NCBI RefSeq assembly: GCF_024498955.1
Contig: NZ_CP093311.1
Span: 1,612,001-1,676,000, forward strand
Source of the DNA: Thermomonas paludicola
Lineage (GTDB): Bacteria > Pseudomonadota > Gammaproteobacteria > Xanthomonadales > Xanthomonadaceae
DNA: 64,000 bases
Direction of reading: 5' to 3'
The notes beneath the pieces are model-generated. The model was not told where the DNA came from and ran no database searches. It saw only the letters and a program-made list of their open reading frames with translations. This document shows, in pieces, positions 9,309-22,388 of the stretch (position 1 is its first letter; each line of letters opens with the position of its first letter). A program made the translations under genes and the position numbers.

Positions 9309-9800
9309 TCAGCGATATGGGGCGTCGGCCGCACGGCGCTCGGCGATCTCCGCCTCCAGGCGGTCACCGATGGCCAGCAGCTGCGGCTTGGTCAGGACGT
9401 TCTGACCGCGCTTGTCGAAGTGGTATTCGTGGATATGCGTTTCCACGATCGAGTCGGTCGGGCACGACTCTTCGCAGAACCCGCAGAAAATGCACTTGAA
9501 CAGGTCGATCTCGTAGCGCGTGGTGCGCCGGCTGCCGTCATCGGCGCGCGGGGCCGCCTCGATGGTGATCGCCAGTGCCGGACACACCGCCTCGCACAGC
9601 TTGCAGGCGATGCAGCGCTCTTCGCCATTGGCGTAGCGACGCAGCGCATGCACGCCTCGGAAACGCGGCGACTGCGGGGTCTTTTCCATCGGGTACATCA
9701 GCGTGTACTTGGGACGGAACAGGTACTTCAGGGTCAGCCACAGACCACCGAACAACTCCAACAGCAGCAGGCTCTTGAAGTAGGACACCACCTTGCTCAT
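9309..9800 (-). CDS. nuoI: NADH-quinone oxidoreductase subunit I (two 4Fe-4S ferredoxin domains)
   Basis: Peripheral-arm subunit carrying clusters N6a and N6b. The 163-residue protein has an amphipathic N-terminus that lies on the membrane ([16 protein letters not shown]) and two complete C-x2-C-x2-C-x3-CP motifs: [12 protein letters not shown] near residue 63 and [12 protein letters not shown] near residue 102. The start overlaps the nuoH stop by 4 bp. All eight cluster cysteines are present. Confidence 0.97.
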   Translation of the reverse strand: MSKVVSYFKSLLLLELFGGLWLTLKYLFRPKYTLMYPMEKTPQSPRFRGVHALRRYANGEERCIACKLCEAVCPALAITIEAAPRADDGSRRTTRYEIDLFKCIFCGFCEESCPTDSIVETHIHEYHFDKRGQNVLTKPQLLAIGDRLEAEIAERRAADAPYR

Positions 9801-10915
9801 GCCACCGCTCCCATCGCCTTGCCAATCACTCCGAAATGCACCAGCAACGCGGTCACGAAGATCCAGGCGATGGTGATCGGAATGAAGACCTTCCAGCCCA
9901 GCCGCATGATCTGGTCATAGCGGTAGCGCGGGAACGCGGCGCGGAACCAGATGAAGCACGTGGCGAAGAAGAACACCTTGGCCAGCAGCCACGGCCAGCC
10001 CCCCTGCCAGATCCAGTTCACCAGCCAGTGGACATCGCCGAGGTCAACCAGCCCCTGGATCGGGCTGAGCCAACCACCAAGGAAAAAGATCGACGTCAGG
10101 AAGCTGACCAGGATCATGTTGGCGTATTCGGCCAGGAAGAACAGCGCGAACTGCGAGCCGGAGTACTCCACCATGTGGCCGGCCACGATTTCCGATTCGC
10201 CTTCCACCACGTCGAACGGCGCGCGGTTGGTTTCGGCCACGCCGGACACGAAATACACCACGAACAGCGGCGCCAGCGGAACCCAGAACCAGTTCAGGAA
10301 ACCGCCCCTGCCTGCCTGCGCCATCACGATCTCGGACAGGTTCAAGCTGCCGGCCGCGATCAACACGCCGACCAGCGAGAACCCCATCGCGATCTCGTAG
10401 CTGATCATCTGCGCGGAAGCGCGCATCGCGCCGAGGAAGGCGTACTTCGAGTTCGAGGCCCAGCCGGCGATGATGACGCCATAGATGCCCAGCGAGGTCA
10501 TTGCCAGCAGATACAGCAGGCCGGCATTGGCGTTGGACAACACCACCTGCGCGTCGAAGGGCACCACCGCCCATGCCGCAAACGCCGGCACCAGCATCAA
10601 CATCGGCGCCAACCGATACAGCACCGGATGCGCCACGGCGGGCTGGATCACTTCTTTGAACAACAGTTTGAACACGTCGGCGAAGGCCTGGAGGATTCCC
10701 CATCCGACGTACATCGGCCCATGCCGGACGTGCATCCAGCCGATCAGCTTGCGCTCCCAGACCACGTAGAACGCAACGGTCACGATCACCGGCACGGCGA
10801 TGGCGAGGATCTTCAGCACGATCCAGATCAACATGCCGAGCGTGCCGAATGACAGCAACAACTCGTGCAGTGGATCGATGGCGTATTGCATCAGCGGATT
10901 CATGGCGATGCTCAT
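9797..10915 (-). CDS. nuoH: NADH-quinone oxidoreductase subunit H
   Basis: Membrane subunit forming the quinone chamber next to NuoB/NuoD; 372 residues and about eight membrane helices. Signature parts are [29 protein letters not shown] near the N-terminus (landmark only), the loop [20 protein letters not shown] that lines the Q site, and [22 protein letters not shown] near the C-terminus. The start overlaps the nuoG stop by 4 bp; a second in-frame ATG four codons later is an alternative. Confidence 0.97.
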   Translation of the reverse strand: MSIAMNPLMQYAIDPLHELLLSFGTLGMLIWIVLKILAIAVPVIVTVAFYVVWERKLIGWMHVRHGPMYVGWGILQAFADVFKLLFKEVIQPAVAHPVLYRLAPMLMLVPAFAAWAVVPFDAQVVLSNANAGLLYLLAMTSLGIYGVIIAGWASNSKYAFLGAMRASAQMISYEIAMGFSLVGVLIAAGSLNLSEIVMAQAGRGGFLNWFWVPLAPLFVVYFVSGVAETNRAPFDVVEGESEIVAGHMVEYSGSQFALFFLAEYANMILVSFLTSIFFLGGWLSPIQGLVDLGDVHWLVNWIWQGGWPWLLAKVFFFATCFIWFRAAFPRYRYDQIMRLGWKVFIPITIAWIFVTALLVHFGVIGKAMGAVA

Positions 10916-13164
10916 GCGCGCGCGACCTCCACCTTGCCTGCGGCCACAAGCGGCGCAGTGACGCCATGGCCGGATTCGATCCAGACGCTACCCGGCGCAA
11001 CCCTGGCGTCGATCACGACCTGCAACGTGGCGGTTCCCGCGGCAGCCACGCACTTCACCATTCCACCTTCGCCGATACCCGCGGCAGCGGCGTCGGCCGG
11101 ATTGAGCGAGGCATGCGGGCCGACGTTGAGCGGATGCGACTGCAGCGCAGTGCAGCGGCGAATCACCGCATCGACGCGATAAATCGCCTGCGACGCCGCC
11201 ACTTCCAGACCGCTGCCGGCCGCAGGCGCAAGCGCCCCGCCCGCTGCCACCTGCACCGCCTTCGGTGCCAGACTGGCGCGCAGGCCAGCCAGATCGGTGA
11301 ACTCGAAACCGGGCAGCGCGAAATCGCCGCCCAGTGCGCGCAGCACGCGCCAACCGGAATGCGCCAGGCCGGGCATCTTGCCCGCGCTGGCTGCCTGCTG
11401 CTCGAAACCGTCAAGATTGGTCAGCGTCGCCTCGATTTCCGGCAGCGCGCCAATCGGCAGGATCACATCGGCCACGCGCCGGGTGGACTGGCAGGCAAAC
11501 TGGCTGAATGCCACCACCTGCGCCGCGCCCAGCGCCTTGAGCGCGAGCTGCTGATCGGCGAAATCCAGGCCCGGCTCGATCCCGTAGAGCACATATGCCT
11601 TGCGCGGTTCGCGCAACATGGCCAGCGCATCGCGCGTCGCGGGCAGCACGCCGAGCCGGCTGAGCCCCAGTGCATTGGCGCCCTGTGGAATGCGGCACAG
11701 TTTGGCGTTCTTGCCGGCAGCGAACACCGCCGCTGCGCTGCGAATGGCTGCCGCATGCGGGCCATTTTCGGCCACGCCGCCCAAAATCACCGCCACGCTG
11801 GCGGCATCGCCAAGCTCTACCTTGGCAAGCGCAGTCGCCAGCTGCGACGGTGGAACGATGTGCTTGCCGGCGATCGCGAAGGTGAAGTCGAAATCCACCG
11901 GGTTGACCACGTGCACCCGCGCACCGCGCTTGACCGCCTTGCGCACGCGCTGGTGCAGCAGCGGCACTTCATGGCGCAAATTGGAACCGACGATGACGAT
12001 GGCATCGGCCTGCTCGATGTCGGCCACCGGCATCGCGAACGCCTCGGCATGCGCGCCATCGGAGAGGTCGAGCTGGCCGATGCGGTGATCGATGTTGCCG
12101 CTGCCCAGGCCCTCGGCCAGGCGTGCCAGCAGCGCGCCTTCTTCATTCGACGTGGCCGGGTGCACCAGCACGCCCAGCGCGTCGCCGGCATTGTCCTTGA
12201 GGATCTGCGCGGCACGTGCCAGCGCTTCTTCCCACGTGGCCTCGCGCCAGCCATCGTTGACGGCAGCGTCGCCGTCACGGATCAGCGGCACGCTCGCGCG
12301 GTCATCGGCGGCCAACCCTTCATGCGCATAGCGATCCCGGTCGGACAGCCAGCACTCGTTCACCGCCTCGTTGTCGCGCGGCACGCTGCGCAGCAGTTCG
12401 CCGCGACGCACGTGGTGGAACAGGTTGCTGCCCAGCGCATCGTGGTAACCCAGCGACGGCCGCGCGATCAGCTCCCACGGGCGCGCCTTGAAGCGGAATA
12501 CCTTGTTGGTCAGCGCGCCGACCGGACACACGTCGATCACGTTGCCGGACAGCTCGGTGGTCAGCGGCTTGCCGTCGTAGGTGCCGATCTGCAGGTTCTC
12601 GCCGCGGTACATGCCGCCCAGCTCGTAGGTGCCGGCGATCTCGGCGGTCACCCGGATGCAACGCGTGCAATGGATGCAGCGGGTCATCTCGCTGGCCACC
12701 AGAGGGCCGAGATCTTCATCCGCGACCGCGCGCTTGCGCTCGACGAAGCGGTTGACCGAGCGGCCATAGCCCAGCGACAGGTCCTGCAGCTCGCACTCGC
12801 CGCCCTGGTCGCAGACCGGGCAGTCCAGCGGGTGGTTGATCAGCAGGAACTCCATCACGTTGCGCTGCGCTTTCAGCGCCTTGTCGTTGCGCGTGAAGAC
12901 TTTCATGCCGTCCATCACCGGCGTGGCGCAGGCCGGCGATGGCTTCGGCGCACCGCGCCCGCCCACTTCGGTATCCACCAGGCACATGCGGCAATTGGCC
13001 GCGATCGGCAGCTTCTCGTGGTAGCAGAAGCGCGGGATCGGGATGCCGGCCTTGTCGGCGGCCTGGATGATCATCGAGCCTTTTGGCGCGGCCATTTCGA
13101 CGCCGTCGATGAAGACGGTGACGTGGTCGGGCGGCAGGTTCGGATTGACGGGTTGTGCGCTCAC
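10912..13164 (-). CDS. nuoG: NADH-quinone oxidoreductase subunit G
   Basis: Large iron-sulfur subunit of the NADH module, 750 residues. The N-terminus has a 2Fe-2S ferredoxin domain ([15 protein letters not shown]), the H-x3-C-x2-C-x5-C ligand set of cluster N5 ([14 protein letters not shown]), then a 4Fe-4S region (CIHCTRCIR and CPVGAL). The rest is the molybdopterin-oxidoreductase-like scaffold, which does not bind a cofactor in NuoG. Both ends overlap neighbours by 4 bp (nuoF upstream, nuoH downstream). Confidence 0.96.
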   Translation of the reverse strand: MSAQPVNPNLPPDHVTVFIDGVEMAAPKGSMIIQAADKAGIPIPRFCYHEKLPIAANCRMCLVDTEVGGRGAPKPSPACATPVMDGMKVFTRNDKALKAQRNVMEFLLINHPLDCPVCDQGGECELQDLSLGYGRSVNRFVERKRAVADEDLGPLVASEMTRCIHCTRCIRVTAEIAGTYELGGMYRGENLQIGTYDGKPLTTELSGNVIDVCPVGALTNKVFRFKARPWELIARPSLGYHDALGSNLFHHVRRGELLRSVPRDNEAVNECWLSDRDRYAHEGLAADDRASVPLIRDGDAAVNDGWREATWEEALARAAQILKDNAGDALGVLVHPATSNEEGALLARLAEGLGSGNIDHRIGQLDLSDGAHAEAFAMPVADIEQADAIVIVGSNLRHEVPLLHQRVRKAVKRGARVHVVNPVDFDFTFAIAGKHIVPPSQLATALAKVELGDAASVAVILGGVAENGPHAAAIRSAAAVFAAGKNAKLCRIPQGANALGLSRLGVLPATRDALAMLREPRKAYVLYGIEPGLDFADQQLALKALGAAQVVAFSQFACQSTRRVADVILPIGALPEIEATLTNLDGFEQQAASAGKMPGLAHSGWRVLRALGGDFALPGFEFTDLAGLRASLAPKAVQVAAGGALAPAAGSGLEVAASQAIYRVDAVIRRCTALQSHPLNVGPHASLNPADAAAAGIGEGGMVKCVAAAGTATLQVVIDARVAPGSVWIESGHGVTAPLVAAGKVEVARA

Positions 13165-14528
13165 GCAACCACCTTCTCAGCCTTGACCAGCGTGCCGGCG
13201 CGTTCGTCGTCGACGTAGAAGCGCTTGTTCACGATGGCGTATTCGAATTCGTGCCAGTAATGGCGCAGGAAGCCCTGCACCGGCCAGGCCGCCGCTTCAC
13301 CGAAGGCGCAGATGGTGTGGCCTTCGATCTGCCCGGCGGCGGCGCGCAGCATGTTCAGGTCATCCATGCTGGCTTCGAGCTGCGCGATGCGAGTCAGCAT
13401 CCGGTACATCCAGCCGGTGCCTTCCCGGCACGGCGTGCACTGGCCACAGCTTTCGTTCATGTAGAAACGGCTGATGCGTTGGCAGGCGCGCACCATGCAG
13501 GTGGTTTCGTCCATGACGATGACCGCACCCGAACCCAGGCCCGACCCGGCTTTCTGGATTGCGTCGTAATCCATGGTCAGCTGCATCATGGTCTCGCCCG
13601 GCAGCACCGGCATCGATGAACCACCCGGGATCACCGCCTTGATGCGATGGCCCGCGCGCATGCCACCGCACAACTCCAGCAGTTCCGAGAACGGCGTCCC
13701 CAGGCGAATCTCGTGGTTGCCGGGGTTGGCGACGTGGCCCGACACCGAGAAAATCTTGCAACCGCCGTTGTTCGGCTTGCCCAACGCCATGAACCATTCG
13801 GGGCCGTTGCGCACGATCGCAGGCACCGAGGCATAGGTCTCGGTGTTGTTGATCGTGGTCGGCTTGCCGTACAGCCCGAAATTGGCCGGGAACGGCGGCT
13901 TGTAGCGCGGCTGGCCCTTCTTGCCTTCCAGCGACTCCATCAGCGCGGTCTCTTCGCCGCAGATGTAGGCGCCCGCGCCCAGCGCGTTGTGGATGTCGAT
14001 GTCGATGCCGCTGCCGAGGATGTCCTTGCCCAGCCAGCCGTGCCGGTAGGCCTCGGCCAGGGCTTCCTCGATATGCTCGAACGGCTCGTGGTGGAACTCG
14101 CCGCGCATGTAGTTGTAGGCCACCTTGGTGTTGGTGGCGTAGCAGGCGATGGCCAGGCCTTCCAGCACCGCGTGCGGGTTGTAGCGCAGGATGTCGCGAT
14201 CCTTGCAGGTGCCCGGCTCGGACTCGTCCGAGTTGCACAGGATGTACTTCTCGCCATCATGCTTGGGCATGAAGCTCCACTTCAGCCCGGTCGGGAAGCC
14301 CGCGCCGCCGCGCCCGCGCAGGCCGGACGCCTTGACCATCTCGATGATGTCGGCCGGCGGGATTTTCTCGGTCAGCACCTTGCGCAGCGCCTGGTAGCCA
14401 CCGGTCTTGAGGTAGTTCTCGTACGACCACGGCTTGTCGAAGTGCAGCGTGGTGTAGACGGCCTGATGGTCCTTCGGCGCGGGGCCGACGGGGCCGTAGC
14501 CTTCGGAAGTGTGCGAATGTCCGCCCAT
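13161..14528 (-). CDS. nuoF: NADH-quinone oxidoreductase subunit F (NADH- and FMN-binding)
   Basis: Electron-input subunit that oxidises NADH through FMN and cluster N3. The start is the ATG at 14528, whose first bases overlap the nuoE stop; the longer open frame upstream only runs through nuoE in another frame. The 455-residue product shows the Gly-rich FMN/NADH site [16 protein letters not shown] near residue 57, the [14 protein letters not shown] region and the cluster motif [12 protein letters not shown] with a later Cys in HTICAFGEA. Typical family length. Confidence 0.96.
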   Translation of the reverse strand: MGGHSHTSEGYGPVGPAPKDHQAVYTTLHFDKPWSYENYLKTGGYQALRKVLTEKIPPADIIEMVKASGLRGRGGAGFPTGLKWSFMPKHDGEKYILCNSDESEPGTCKDRDILRYNPHAVLEGLAIACYATNTKVAYNYMRGEFHHEPFEHIEEALAEAYRHGWLGKDILGSGIDIDIHNALGAGAYICGEETALMESLEGKKGQPRYKPPFPANFGLYGKPTTINNTETYASVPAIVRNGPEWFMALGKPNNGGCKIFSVSGHVANPGNHEIRLGTPFSELLELCGGMRAGHRIKAVIPGGSSMPVLPGETMMQLTMDYDAIQKAGSGLGSGAVIVMDETTCMVRACQRISRFYMNESCGQCTPCREGTGWMYRMLTRIAQLEASMDDLNMLRAAAGQIEGHTICAFGEAAAWPVQGFLRHYWHEFEYAIVNKRFYVDDERAGTLVKAEKVVA

Positions 14529-15055
14529 TACTTCAGTCCGTCCAGCAGCTCGTCCACCTTCTGCGGCGTGAGCTTTTCGTGGTAATGCCCGTTGATCACG
14601 ACCACCGGCGCGCCGCAGCAGGCGGCCACGCATTCTTCCTCGCGCTTGAGGTAAACCCGGCCGTCGGCACTGCTCTCGCCAAGCTTGCAACCCAGCTTCT
14701 GCTCTGCGTGCGCCACCAGATCCTGCGCGCCATTGAGCCAGCAGCTGATGTTGGTGCAGAAGGCGACGTTGTTGCGGCCCACTTCCTGCAGTTCGAACAT
14801 CGAGTAGAACGTGGCAACCTCGTACGCCCACACCGGCGGCAGGTCCAGATACCTGGCCACTGCAGCGATCAGCTCGTCGCTCAGCCAGCCGCCATTCTGT
14901 TCCTGCGCCGCGTGCAGGCCCTGCAACACGGCCGAGCGCTTGCGCTCCGGCGGGAACTTGGTCAACCAATGGTCGATATGCGCGCGCGTTGCGTCCGACA
15001 GAGCCAGCATCGGATCCACGTTGCGACACGCCTCGAAATTGCCGGTCGCTCTCAT
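14528..15055 (-). CDS. nuoE: NADH-quinone oxidoreductase subunit E (2Fe-2S)
   Basis: Thioredoxin-fold subunit holding cluster N1a. The 175-residue protein has the four ligands as C-x4-C in FCTNISCW and C-x3-C in [11 protein letters not shown]. It is translationally coupled on both sides: its ATG overlaps the end of nuoD by 4 bp, and its TAA shares a base with the nuoF ATG. Confidence 0.96.
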   Translation of the reverse strand: MRATGNFEACRNVDPMLALSDATRAHIDHWLTKFPPERKRSAVLQGLHAAQEQNGGWLSDELIAAVARYLDLPPVWAYEVATFYSMFELQEVGRNNVAFCTNISCWLNGAQDLVAHAEQKLGCKLGESSADGRVYLKREEECVAACCGAPVVVINGHYHEKLTPQKVDELLDGLK

Positions 15056-16362
15056 CGATCAACCTCACCAAACACGATGTCATAGGTGCCGATCATCGCC
15101 ACCACGTCGGACAACATGTGCCCCTTCGTGATTTCGTCCATCGACGACAGATGGGCAAAGCCCGGTGCGCGCAGATGCACGCGGAAGGGTTTGTTGGCGC
15201 CATCCGACACCAGGTAGCAGCCGAACTCGCCCTTGGGTGCTTCCACTGCCGCGTAGGTTTCGCCGGCTGGCACGCAGTAGCCTTCGGAGAACAGCTTGAA
15301 GTGATGGATCAGCGCTTCCATGCTGTGCTTCATTTCCCCGCGCGAGGGCGGCGCCACCTTGTAATTGTTGGTCATCACCGGGCCTGGGTTGGCCTTCAGC
15401 CATTTCACGCACTGCGCGATGATGCGGTTGGATTCGCGCATTTCCGCCATGCGCACCAGGTAGCGGTCGTAACAGTCGCCGTTGACGCCCACCGGGATGT
15501 CGAAATCGACCTCGGCGTACTTGGCATAGGGCTGCTTCTTGCGCAGGTCCCACTCGATGCCGGAGCCGCGCACCATCGGGCCGCTCATGCCCCAGGCCTT
15601 GGCCTGCTCGGGCGTGACCACGCCGATTCCGACGGTGCGCTGCTTCCAGATGCGGTTGTCGGTCAGCAGGGTCTCGTACTCGTCCATCCGCTTCGGGAAG
15701 TCCTGGGTGAAATGCTCCAGGTAATCCAGCAGCGAGCCTTCGCGCCAATCGTTGAAGCGCTTCAGCTTTTGCCCCTTGCGCCAAGGCGATTCCTTGTACT
15801 TGGGCATCTTGTCCGGCAGGTCGCGATACACGCCGCCCGGACGGTAGTAGGCCGCGTGCATGCGCGCGCCGCTGACCGCCTCGTAGCAGTCCATCAGCTC
15901 CTCGCGCTCGCGGAAGGCATACAGGAAGATGGCCATCGCGCCGAGGTCGAGGCCGTTCGAACCGACCCACATCAGGTGGTTCAGGATGCGGGTGATCTCG
16001 TCGAACAGGGTACGGATCCACTGCGCCCGCTCGGGCACGTCGATCCCCATCAGCGTCTCGATGGCGCGCACGTAGGCGTGCTCGTTGCACATCATCGACA
16101 CGTAATCCAGGCGATCCATGTAGCCGATCGACTGGTTGAACGGCTTGGACTCGGCCAGCTTTTCGGTGCCGCGATGCAGCAGGCCGATGTGCGGGTCGGC
16201 ACGCCGCACCACTTCGCCGTCCATTTCAAGGATCAGGCGCAGCACGCCGTGCGCGGCCGGATGTTGCGGGCCGAAGTTCAGCGTGTAATTGCGGATTTCC
16301 TGCTGCGCTTCCGCCGGATTGCTGGCGAACGTGTCGCTGCCGGGAAGAAGGTGCGCACTCAT
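15052..16362 (-). CDS. nuoD: NADH-quinone oxidoreductase subunit D
   Basis: 49-kDa subunit of the connecting module, derived from hydrogenase large subunits and forming much of the quinone site. The 436-residue protein has [22 protein letters not shown] near the N-terminus with the conserved quinone-site His, [15 protein letters not shown], and [13 protein letters not shown] toward the C-terminus. No nickel-binding cysteines remain, as expected. Overlaps nuoC and nuoE by 4 bp. Confidence 0.97.
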   Translation of the reverse strand: MSAHLLPGSDTFASNPAEAQQEIRNYTLNFGPQHPAAHGVLRLILEMDGEVVRRADPHIGLLHRGTEKLAESKPFNQSIGYMDRLDYVSMMCNEHAYVRAIETLMGIDVPERAQWIRTLFDEITRILNHLMWVGSNGLDLGAMAIFLYAFREREELMDCYEAVSGARMHAAYYRPGGVYRDLPDKMPKYKESPWRKGQKLKRFNDWREGSLLDYLEHFTQDFPKRMDEYETLLTDNRIWKQRTVGIGVVTPEQAKAWGMSGPMVRGSGIEWDLRKKQPYAKYAEVDFDIPVGVNGDCYDRYLVRMAEMRESNRIIAQCVKWLKANPGPVMTNNYKVAPPSRGEMKHSMEALIHHFKLFSEGYCVPAGETYAAVEAPKGEFGCYLVSDGANKPFRVHLRAPGFAHLSSMDEITKGHMLSDVVAMIGTYDIVFGEVDR

Positions 16363-17116
16363 CGACGCACCTCACGCTGCAGGATGCGATTCTCGCGTTC
16401 GGCCTCGGCCGTGGCGAAACGGGCATCGTCGCGAATCACGCGGGCCACGCCCACGCGCGGTTCGACGCTGGTCACCGGCTCATACACCACGCGCTTCTTC
16501 TCCTCGTCGTAGCGCACTTCCACGTTGCCGACCAGCGGGAAGTCCTTGCGGAACGGATGGCCCACGAAGCCGTAGTCGGTCAGGATGCGGCGCAGGTCCG
16601 GATGCCCTTCGAAAATGATGCCGTACAGGTCGAATGCTTCGCGTTCGAACCAGTTGGCTCCAGCCCAGATGCCGGTCACCGATGCCACCACCGGCAGGCC
16701 ATCGTCCGGCGCGAAACAGCGCACGCGAACGCGCTCGTTGCGGGCCACCGACAGCAGATGCAGCACCACGCCGAAGCGCTTGCTGGCGCGCACGTCGGAT
16801 GCCGAAGACGCCGGCTCCTGCACCTGGTGGCTGGGCAGCTCGCCCCAACCGAAGCGCCCCGGCCCCTGCCCTTCCACGCCGCGACTGAAGCCCTCGTCGG
16901 ACACATCGACGGTATCCCACTCGTCGGTGCCGTAGCCGAGGTAATCGATGCCGCAAAGGTCGATGAAGGTGTCGAAGCCGCAGTCGTCGCGCAATGCCTT
17001 GCAGGCGGAGAGCCAATCGGATGCCGCGACGTCAAGCGCAACCTCGCCACGCGGCTGCGCCACCTGCACCGCGGCTTCACCGAAGCGCGCAACCAGCTGC
17101 TGGGCCAGATTCGTGC

Positions 17117-17120
<4 letters not shown>
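16359..17120 (-). CDS. nuoC: NADH-quinone oxidoreductase subunit C
   Basis: 30-kDa peripheral subunit, 253 residues from the ATG at 17120 ([16 protein letters not shown]), which overlaps the nuoB stop by 4 bp. The open frame upstream overlaps nuoB in another frame and is rejected. The signature [27 protein letters not shown] (landmark only) followed by [13 protein letters not shown] identifies NuoC. A separate nuoC, not fused to nuoD, is the usual state outside enterobacteria. Confidence 0.96.
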
Positions 17121-17703
<583 letters not shown>

Positions 17704-17707
<4 letters not shown>

Positions 17708-18060
17708 TCCCACTCCAGCGCGCCGCGCTTCCACACGTACACGAAGCCGATCACCAACAGGGTCAGGAACACCCCCATTTCGATCAGGCCAAACACCCCG
17801 AGCTCGCGGAACACCACGGCCCACGGGAAGACGAAGGCGATTTCAAGGTCGAACACGATGAACAGGATCGCGACCAGGTAGTAGCGCACGTCGAACGGCA
17901 TGCGCGCGTTCTCGAACGCTTCGAAGCCGCACTCGTACGGCGACAGCTTTTCGCTGGACGGCCGCTTCGGGCCAAGCACGTTGCCGATGACGATCAGCGC
18001 GATGCCGATCCCGGTGGCAACGATCAAAAACAGCAGGGTGGGCAGATATTCGGCCAGCAC
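17704..18060 (-). CDS. nuoA: NADH-quinone oxidoreductase subunit A (GTG start)
   Basis: Three-helix membrane subunit, first gene of the operon. I choose the GTG at 18060 ([15 protein letters not shown]): it gives 118 residues, the usual NuoA length, and is preceded by AAGAGGCG at good ribosome-site spacing. The frame is open 27 codons upstream but that sequence is His/Arg-rich and unlike NuoA. Conserved [11 protein letters not shown] and [13 protein letters not shown] are present; the Cys is part of the conformation-sensitive loop. Confidence 0.95.
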
Positions 18061-18386
18061 GCTCGCCTCTTCATGTTGTTCGTTGGCGTGCTGGCCACGA
18101 TGGCCGCTCGCTATAGCCGCGCATTCTAACCGGCGATGCATGACCGCGACCAGACCTGTGATGCACGGATTGGCGCGAATCGCGCACGGATTTCACCCGG
18201 ATTGCACGTTGCCGAGAATCACTCGCATTGCTGCATCGCCGGCATCATCGCCATGTCGGAAATACCCGGATCGAATTGCACGTTCCTGTATCGGCCCGCA
18301 CCACGGGGCGTGGATCGAATGCTGGTTGCACACGCGACGCGTACACTGTATGCCCTCTTTCTTCGGCGACTTCGCCCAAAGACACC
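18061..18386. promoter_or_regulatory. Divergent intergenic region between nuoA and deaD
   Basis: This 326-bp gap must hold the promoters of the nuo operon (minus) and the deaD-like helicase (plus). I see no convincing coding frame. Candidate -10 boxes for nuo on the minus strand are TAGAAT (complement of about 18123-18128) and TATAGC near 18112-18117, neither with a good -35. For deaD, TTGCAC at 18326-18331 has TATGCC 17 bp later, a weak match. No secG or tRNA-Leu, often found before nuoA in Xanthomonas, is present. Confidence 0.4.
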
Positions 18387-20213
<1,827 letters not shown>

Positions 20214-20235
20214 GCCCCCGCACATGCCCGCATGT

Positions 20236-20265
20236 CCCGAGGCGATTGGCACTAATCGCCTCGGG
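20236..20265 (+). terminator. Hairpin after deaD, directly before the next start codon
   Basis: CCCGAGGCGATT (20236-20247) and AATCGCCTCGGG (20254-20265) form a perfect 12-bp stem with loop GGCACT. Only TTG follows, not a U-tract, so it is an imperfect intrinsic terminator. It ends 8 bp before the GTG at 20274 and covers the only GGG that could serve as ribosome site, so it may affect translation of that gene. Confidence 0.5.
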
Positions 20266-20273
20266 TTGATCCC

Positions 20274-21470
20274 GTGAACACCGCACAAGGTTACGACGCC
20301 ATCGTGATCGGCGCCGGCGCCGCCGGCCTGATGTGCGCGATGACTGCCGGGCGCCGCGGGCTGCGCGTGCTGGTGCTGGACCATGCCAACAAGGTTGGCA
20401 AGAAAATCCTGATGTCCGGTGGTGGCCGCTGCAACTTCACCAATACCGGCACGACGTCTGCCAATTACCTGTCGGCCAATCCGCATTTCTGCAAATCGGC
20501 GCTGGCCCGCTATACCCCATGGCAGTTCATCGAACTGGTGGATCGCCACGGCATCGCCTGGCACGAGAAGGAACTGGGCCAGCTGTTCTGCGATGAATCC
20601 TCGAAGCAGATCGTGGCAATGCTGTTGGCGGAGTGCGACGCCGCCAGCGTCGAAATCCGCACCCATTGCAGCATTGAGCAGGTGGCGCACGCCGACGACG
20701 GCAACTTCCGTCTGCACACCACGCAGGGCACATTCAGCGCCGCAGCCCTGGTGGTGGCCAGCGGCGGGCTCTCGATCCCCAGCATGGGCGCCAGCGGCTT
20801 CGGCCATCAGCTGGCGCGCCAGTTCGACCATGCCGTCCTTCCCACCCGCGCCGGGCTGGTGCCGCTTACGCTCAGCGGCAAGCACGCCGAACGCCTGCAC
20901 GATCTGGCCGGCGTGGCGCTGACGGTGGAGGCGCGCTGCAACGGCGCCACGTTCCGCAATTTCATGCTGATCACCCATCGCGGCATCAGCGGCCCGGCGA
21001 TCCTGCAAATGAGTTCGTACTGGCAGCCCGGCGACGACCTGTGCCTGGACCTGCTGCCCGGCATCGACCTCGCCGCCCGGCTCGGTGACTGGCAACAAGA
21101 CCGGCGCGATGCCGAACTCAAGACCCTGCTTGCCGAGGTGTTGCCCAAGCGCTTTGCCCAGCGCCTGTGCGAGCACTGGCTGACCAGCAAGCCGATGCGG
21201 CAGTACAACGCGCCTGAGCTTCGCGAGATGGCCGCCCTGCTGTCGTCATGGCCGTTGGTTGCCAGCGGCACCGAGGGTTATCGCACCGCCGAAGTGACGC
21301 TGGGCGGGGTGGACACGGATGGCCTGTCCTCGGCCACGATGATGTCCAGGCGCGTGCCGGGCCTGTACTTCATCGGCGAAGTGGTGGATGTCACCGGCTG
21401 GCTGGGCGGCTACAACTTCCAGTGGGCATGGGCCAGCGGCAAGGCCGCCGGCCTCGCGCTGGCCGCCTGA
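20274..21470 (+). CDS. HI0933/YhiN-family FAD-dependent oxidoreductase (GTG start)
   Basis: Predicted flavoprotein of 398 residues. Dinucleotide-binding motif VIGAGAAGLMCAMTAGRRG at the N-terminus, then VGKKILMSGGGRCNFTN, which marks the HI0933-like family (YhiN, also named as BaiN-like). The C-terminal FAD contact is GLYFIGEVVDVTGWLGGYNFQWAWASG (landmark only). The physiological substrate is not known. The GTG at 20274 is the only start that keeps the whole Rossmann motif. A paralogue lies at 23234. The gene converges with the small membrane gene at 21472. Confidence 0.85.
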   Translation: MNTAQGYDAIVIGAGAAGLMCAMTAGRRGLRVLVLDHANKVGKKILMSGGGRCNFTNTGTTSANYLSANPHFCKSALARYTPWQFIELVDRHGIAWHEKELGQLFCDESSKQIVAMLLAECDAASVEIRTHCSIEQVAHADDGNFRLHTTQGTFSAAALVVASGGLSIPSMGASGFGHQLARQFDHAVLPTRAGLVPLTLSGKHAERLHDLAGVALTVEARCNGATFRNFMLITHRGISGPAILQMSSYWQPGDDLCLDLLPGIDLAARLGDWQQDRRDAELKTLLAEVLPKRFAQRLCEHWLTSKPMRQYNAPELREMAALLSSWPLVASGTEGYRTAEVTLGGVDTDGLSSATMMSRRVPGLYFIGEVVDVTGWLGGYNFQWAWASGKAAGLALAA

Positions 21471-21471
21471 T

Positions 21472-21624
21472 TCAGAACGGCCAGGGCAGGCCGAGGTAGG
21501 GCGCGGCAAACCAGTACACGGCAACCACGGCCACCGCCCACAGCAGCAGCTTGAACAGCACGCCCGCGACCTTGAGCGCCAGCCAGACGCCAAGCACGAG
21601 CACGACGATGCCGATCCAGCTCAT
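21472..21624 (-). CDS. Small membrane protein of unknown function, 50 residues
   Basis: A 50-residue protein starting MSWIGIVVLVLGVWLALKVAG and ending YLGLPWPF. It has two hydrophobic stretches separated by a Lys (about residues 5-21 and 24-43). Its ATG overlaps the stop of the trhO-like gene by 4 bp (ATGA), the coupling also seen between the two genes upstream, which is the main argument that it is translated. Possibly one hairpin or a single long membrane helix. No function assigned. Confidence 0.6.
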   Translation of the reverse strand: MSWIGIVVLVLGVWLALKVAGVLFKLLLWAVAVVAVYWFAAPYLGLPWPF

Positions 21625-22388
21625 GCGACCTTCTGCACGTTCGCGTCTCCGGTGGTGGCCACGGCCGCCAGCTGCGGGGTCAGCGCCACCCGCTGGTCAA
21701 ACACGAAGCAACCGCCATCGTAGCCCAGGCCGCCGACCTGCTCGAAATAGCCCAATATGCCGTCGTCCAGCTGCAGCACGTTGTCCATGCCGTCGTGCTG
21801 CAACCATAGCGCCGCCTTTTCACAGCGGATGCCGCCGGTGCAGAAGCTGACCACCGTGGCATCGCGCAGTGCATCGCGATGCGGTGCCAACGCCTCCGGC
21901 AGATCGGTGAACTTGTCGATGGGCAAGGTCAACGCGCCCTGGAACGTGCCGTATGCCACTTCTTGCCGATTGCGGGTATCCAGCAGCACCAGGCGCTTGC
22001 CGGCATCGTCATGGCCTTGCGCGATCCAGCGGGCCAAGTCCTGCGGCGCCACCACAGGCGCGCGCAGGCCGGCTTGCAACGGCGAAGCCTGTTCGCGGCG
22101 AAAGGTGATGATCTCGCGCTTGCGCTTGACCTTCAGCCGTGCAAACGGCACCACGTCGCTCCAGCTTTCCTTGGCATGCAGACCGGCAAAGCGCGGATCG
22201 CTTCGCAGCCACGCCAGAAAACTGCGCAGCGGGGCGTCGTCGCCAGCGAGGAACAGGTTCAAGCCTTCCGGCGTGACCAGCATGGTGCCGCGCAACCCGG
22301 CGTGGGCCGCCTGTTCACGAAGACGTTGCGCCAGCGCATCGGCATCGTCGATCACGGTGAACAGGTAGGCGGCGATATTCAGGATCAT
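21621..22388 (-). CDS. trhO: Oxygen-dependent tRNA uridine(34) hydroxylase, rhodanese family
   Basis: TrhO (YceA) hydroxylates uridine 34 of some tRNAs on the way to 5-methoxy/carboxymethoxyuridine. The 255-residue product starts at the ATG at 22388 (MILNIAAYLFTVID), overlapping the DDAH stop by 4 bp. It has the N-terminal domain with GTMLVTPEGLNLFLAG and a rhodanese domain with the catalytic loop VVSFCTGGIRCEKAALWL. The rhodanese Cys is intact. Shorter than the E. coli protein, as in many relatives that lack the C-terminal extension. Confidence 0.87.
   Translation of the reverse strand: MILNIAAYLFTVIDDADALAQRLREQAAHAGLRGTMLVTPEGLNLFLAGDDAPLRSFLAWLRSDPRFAGLHAKESWSDVVPFARLKVKRKREIITFRREQASPLQAGLRAPVVAPQDLARWIAQGHDDAGKRLVLLDTRNRQEVAYGTFQGALTLPIDKFTDLPEALAPHRDALRDATVVSFCTGGIRCEKAALWLQHDGMDNVLQLDDGILGYFEQVGGLGYDGGCFVFDQRVALTPQLAAVATTGDANVQKVA

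Noticed and set aside
10849..13218. 789-codon plus-strand frame antisense to nuoG
   Set aside because: Mirror of nuoG codons; no ribosome site, no recognisable domain.
14529..15083. N-terminal extension of NuoF
   Set aside because: In-frame only because nuoE is read in another frame; the ATG at 14528 overlapping the nuoE stop is the right start.
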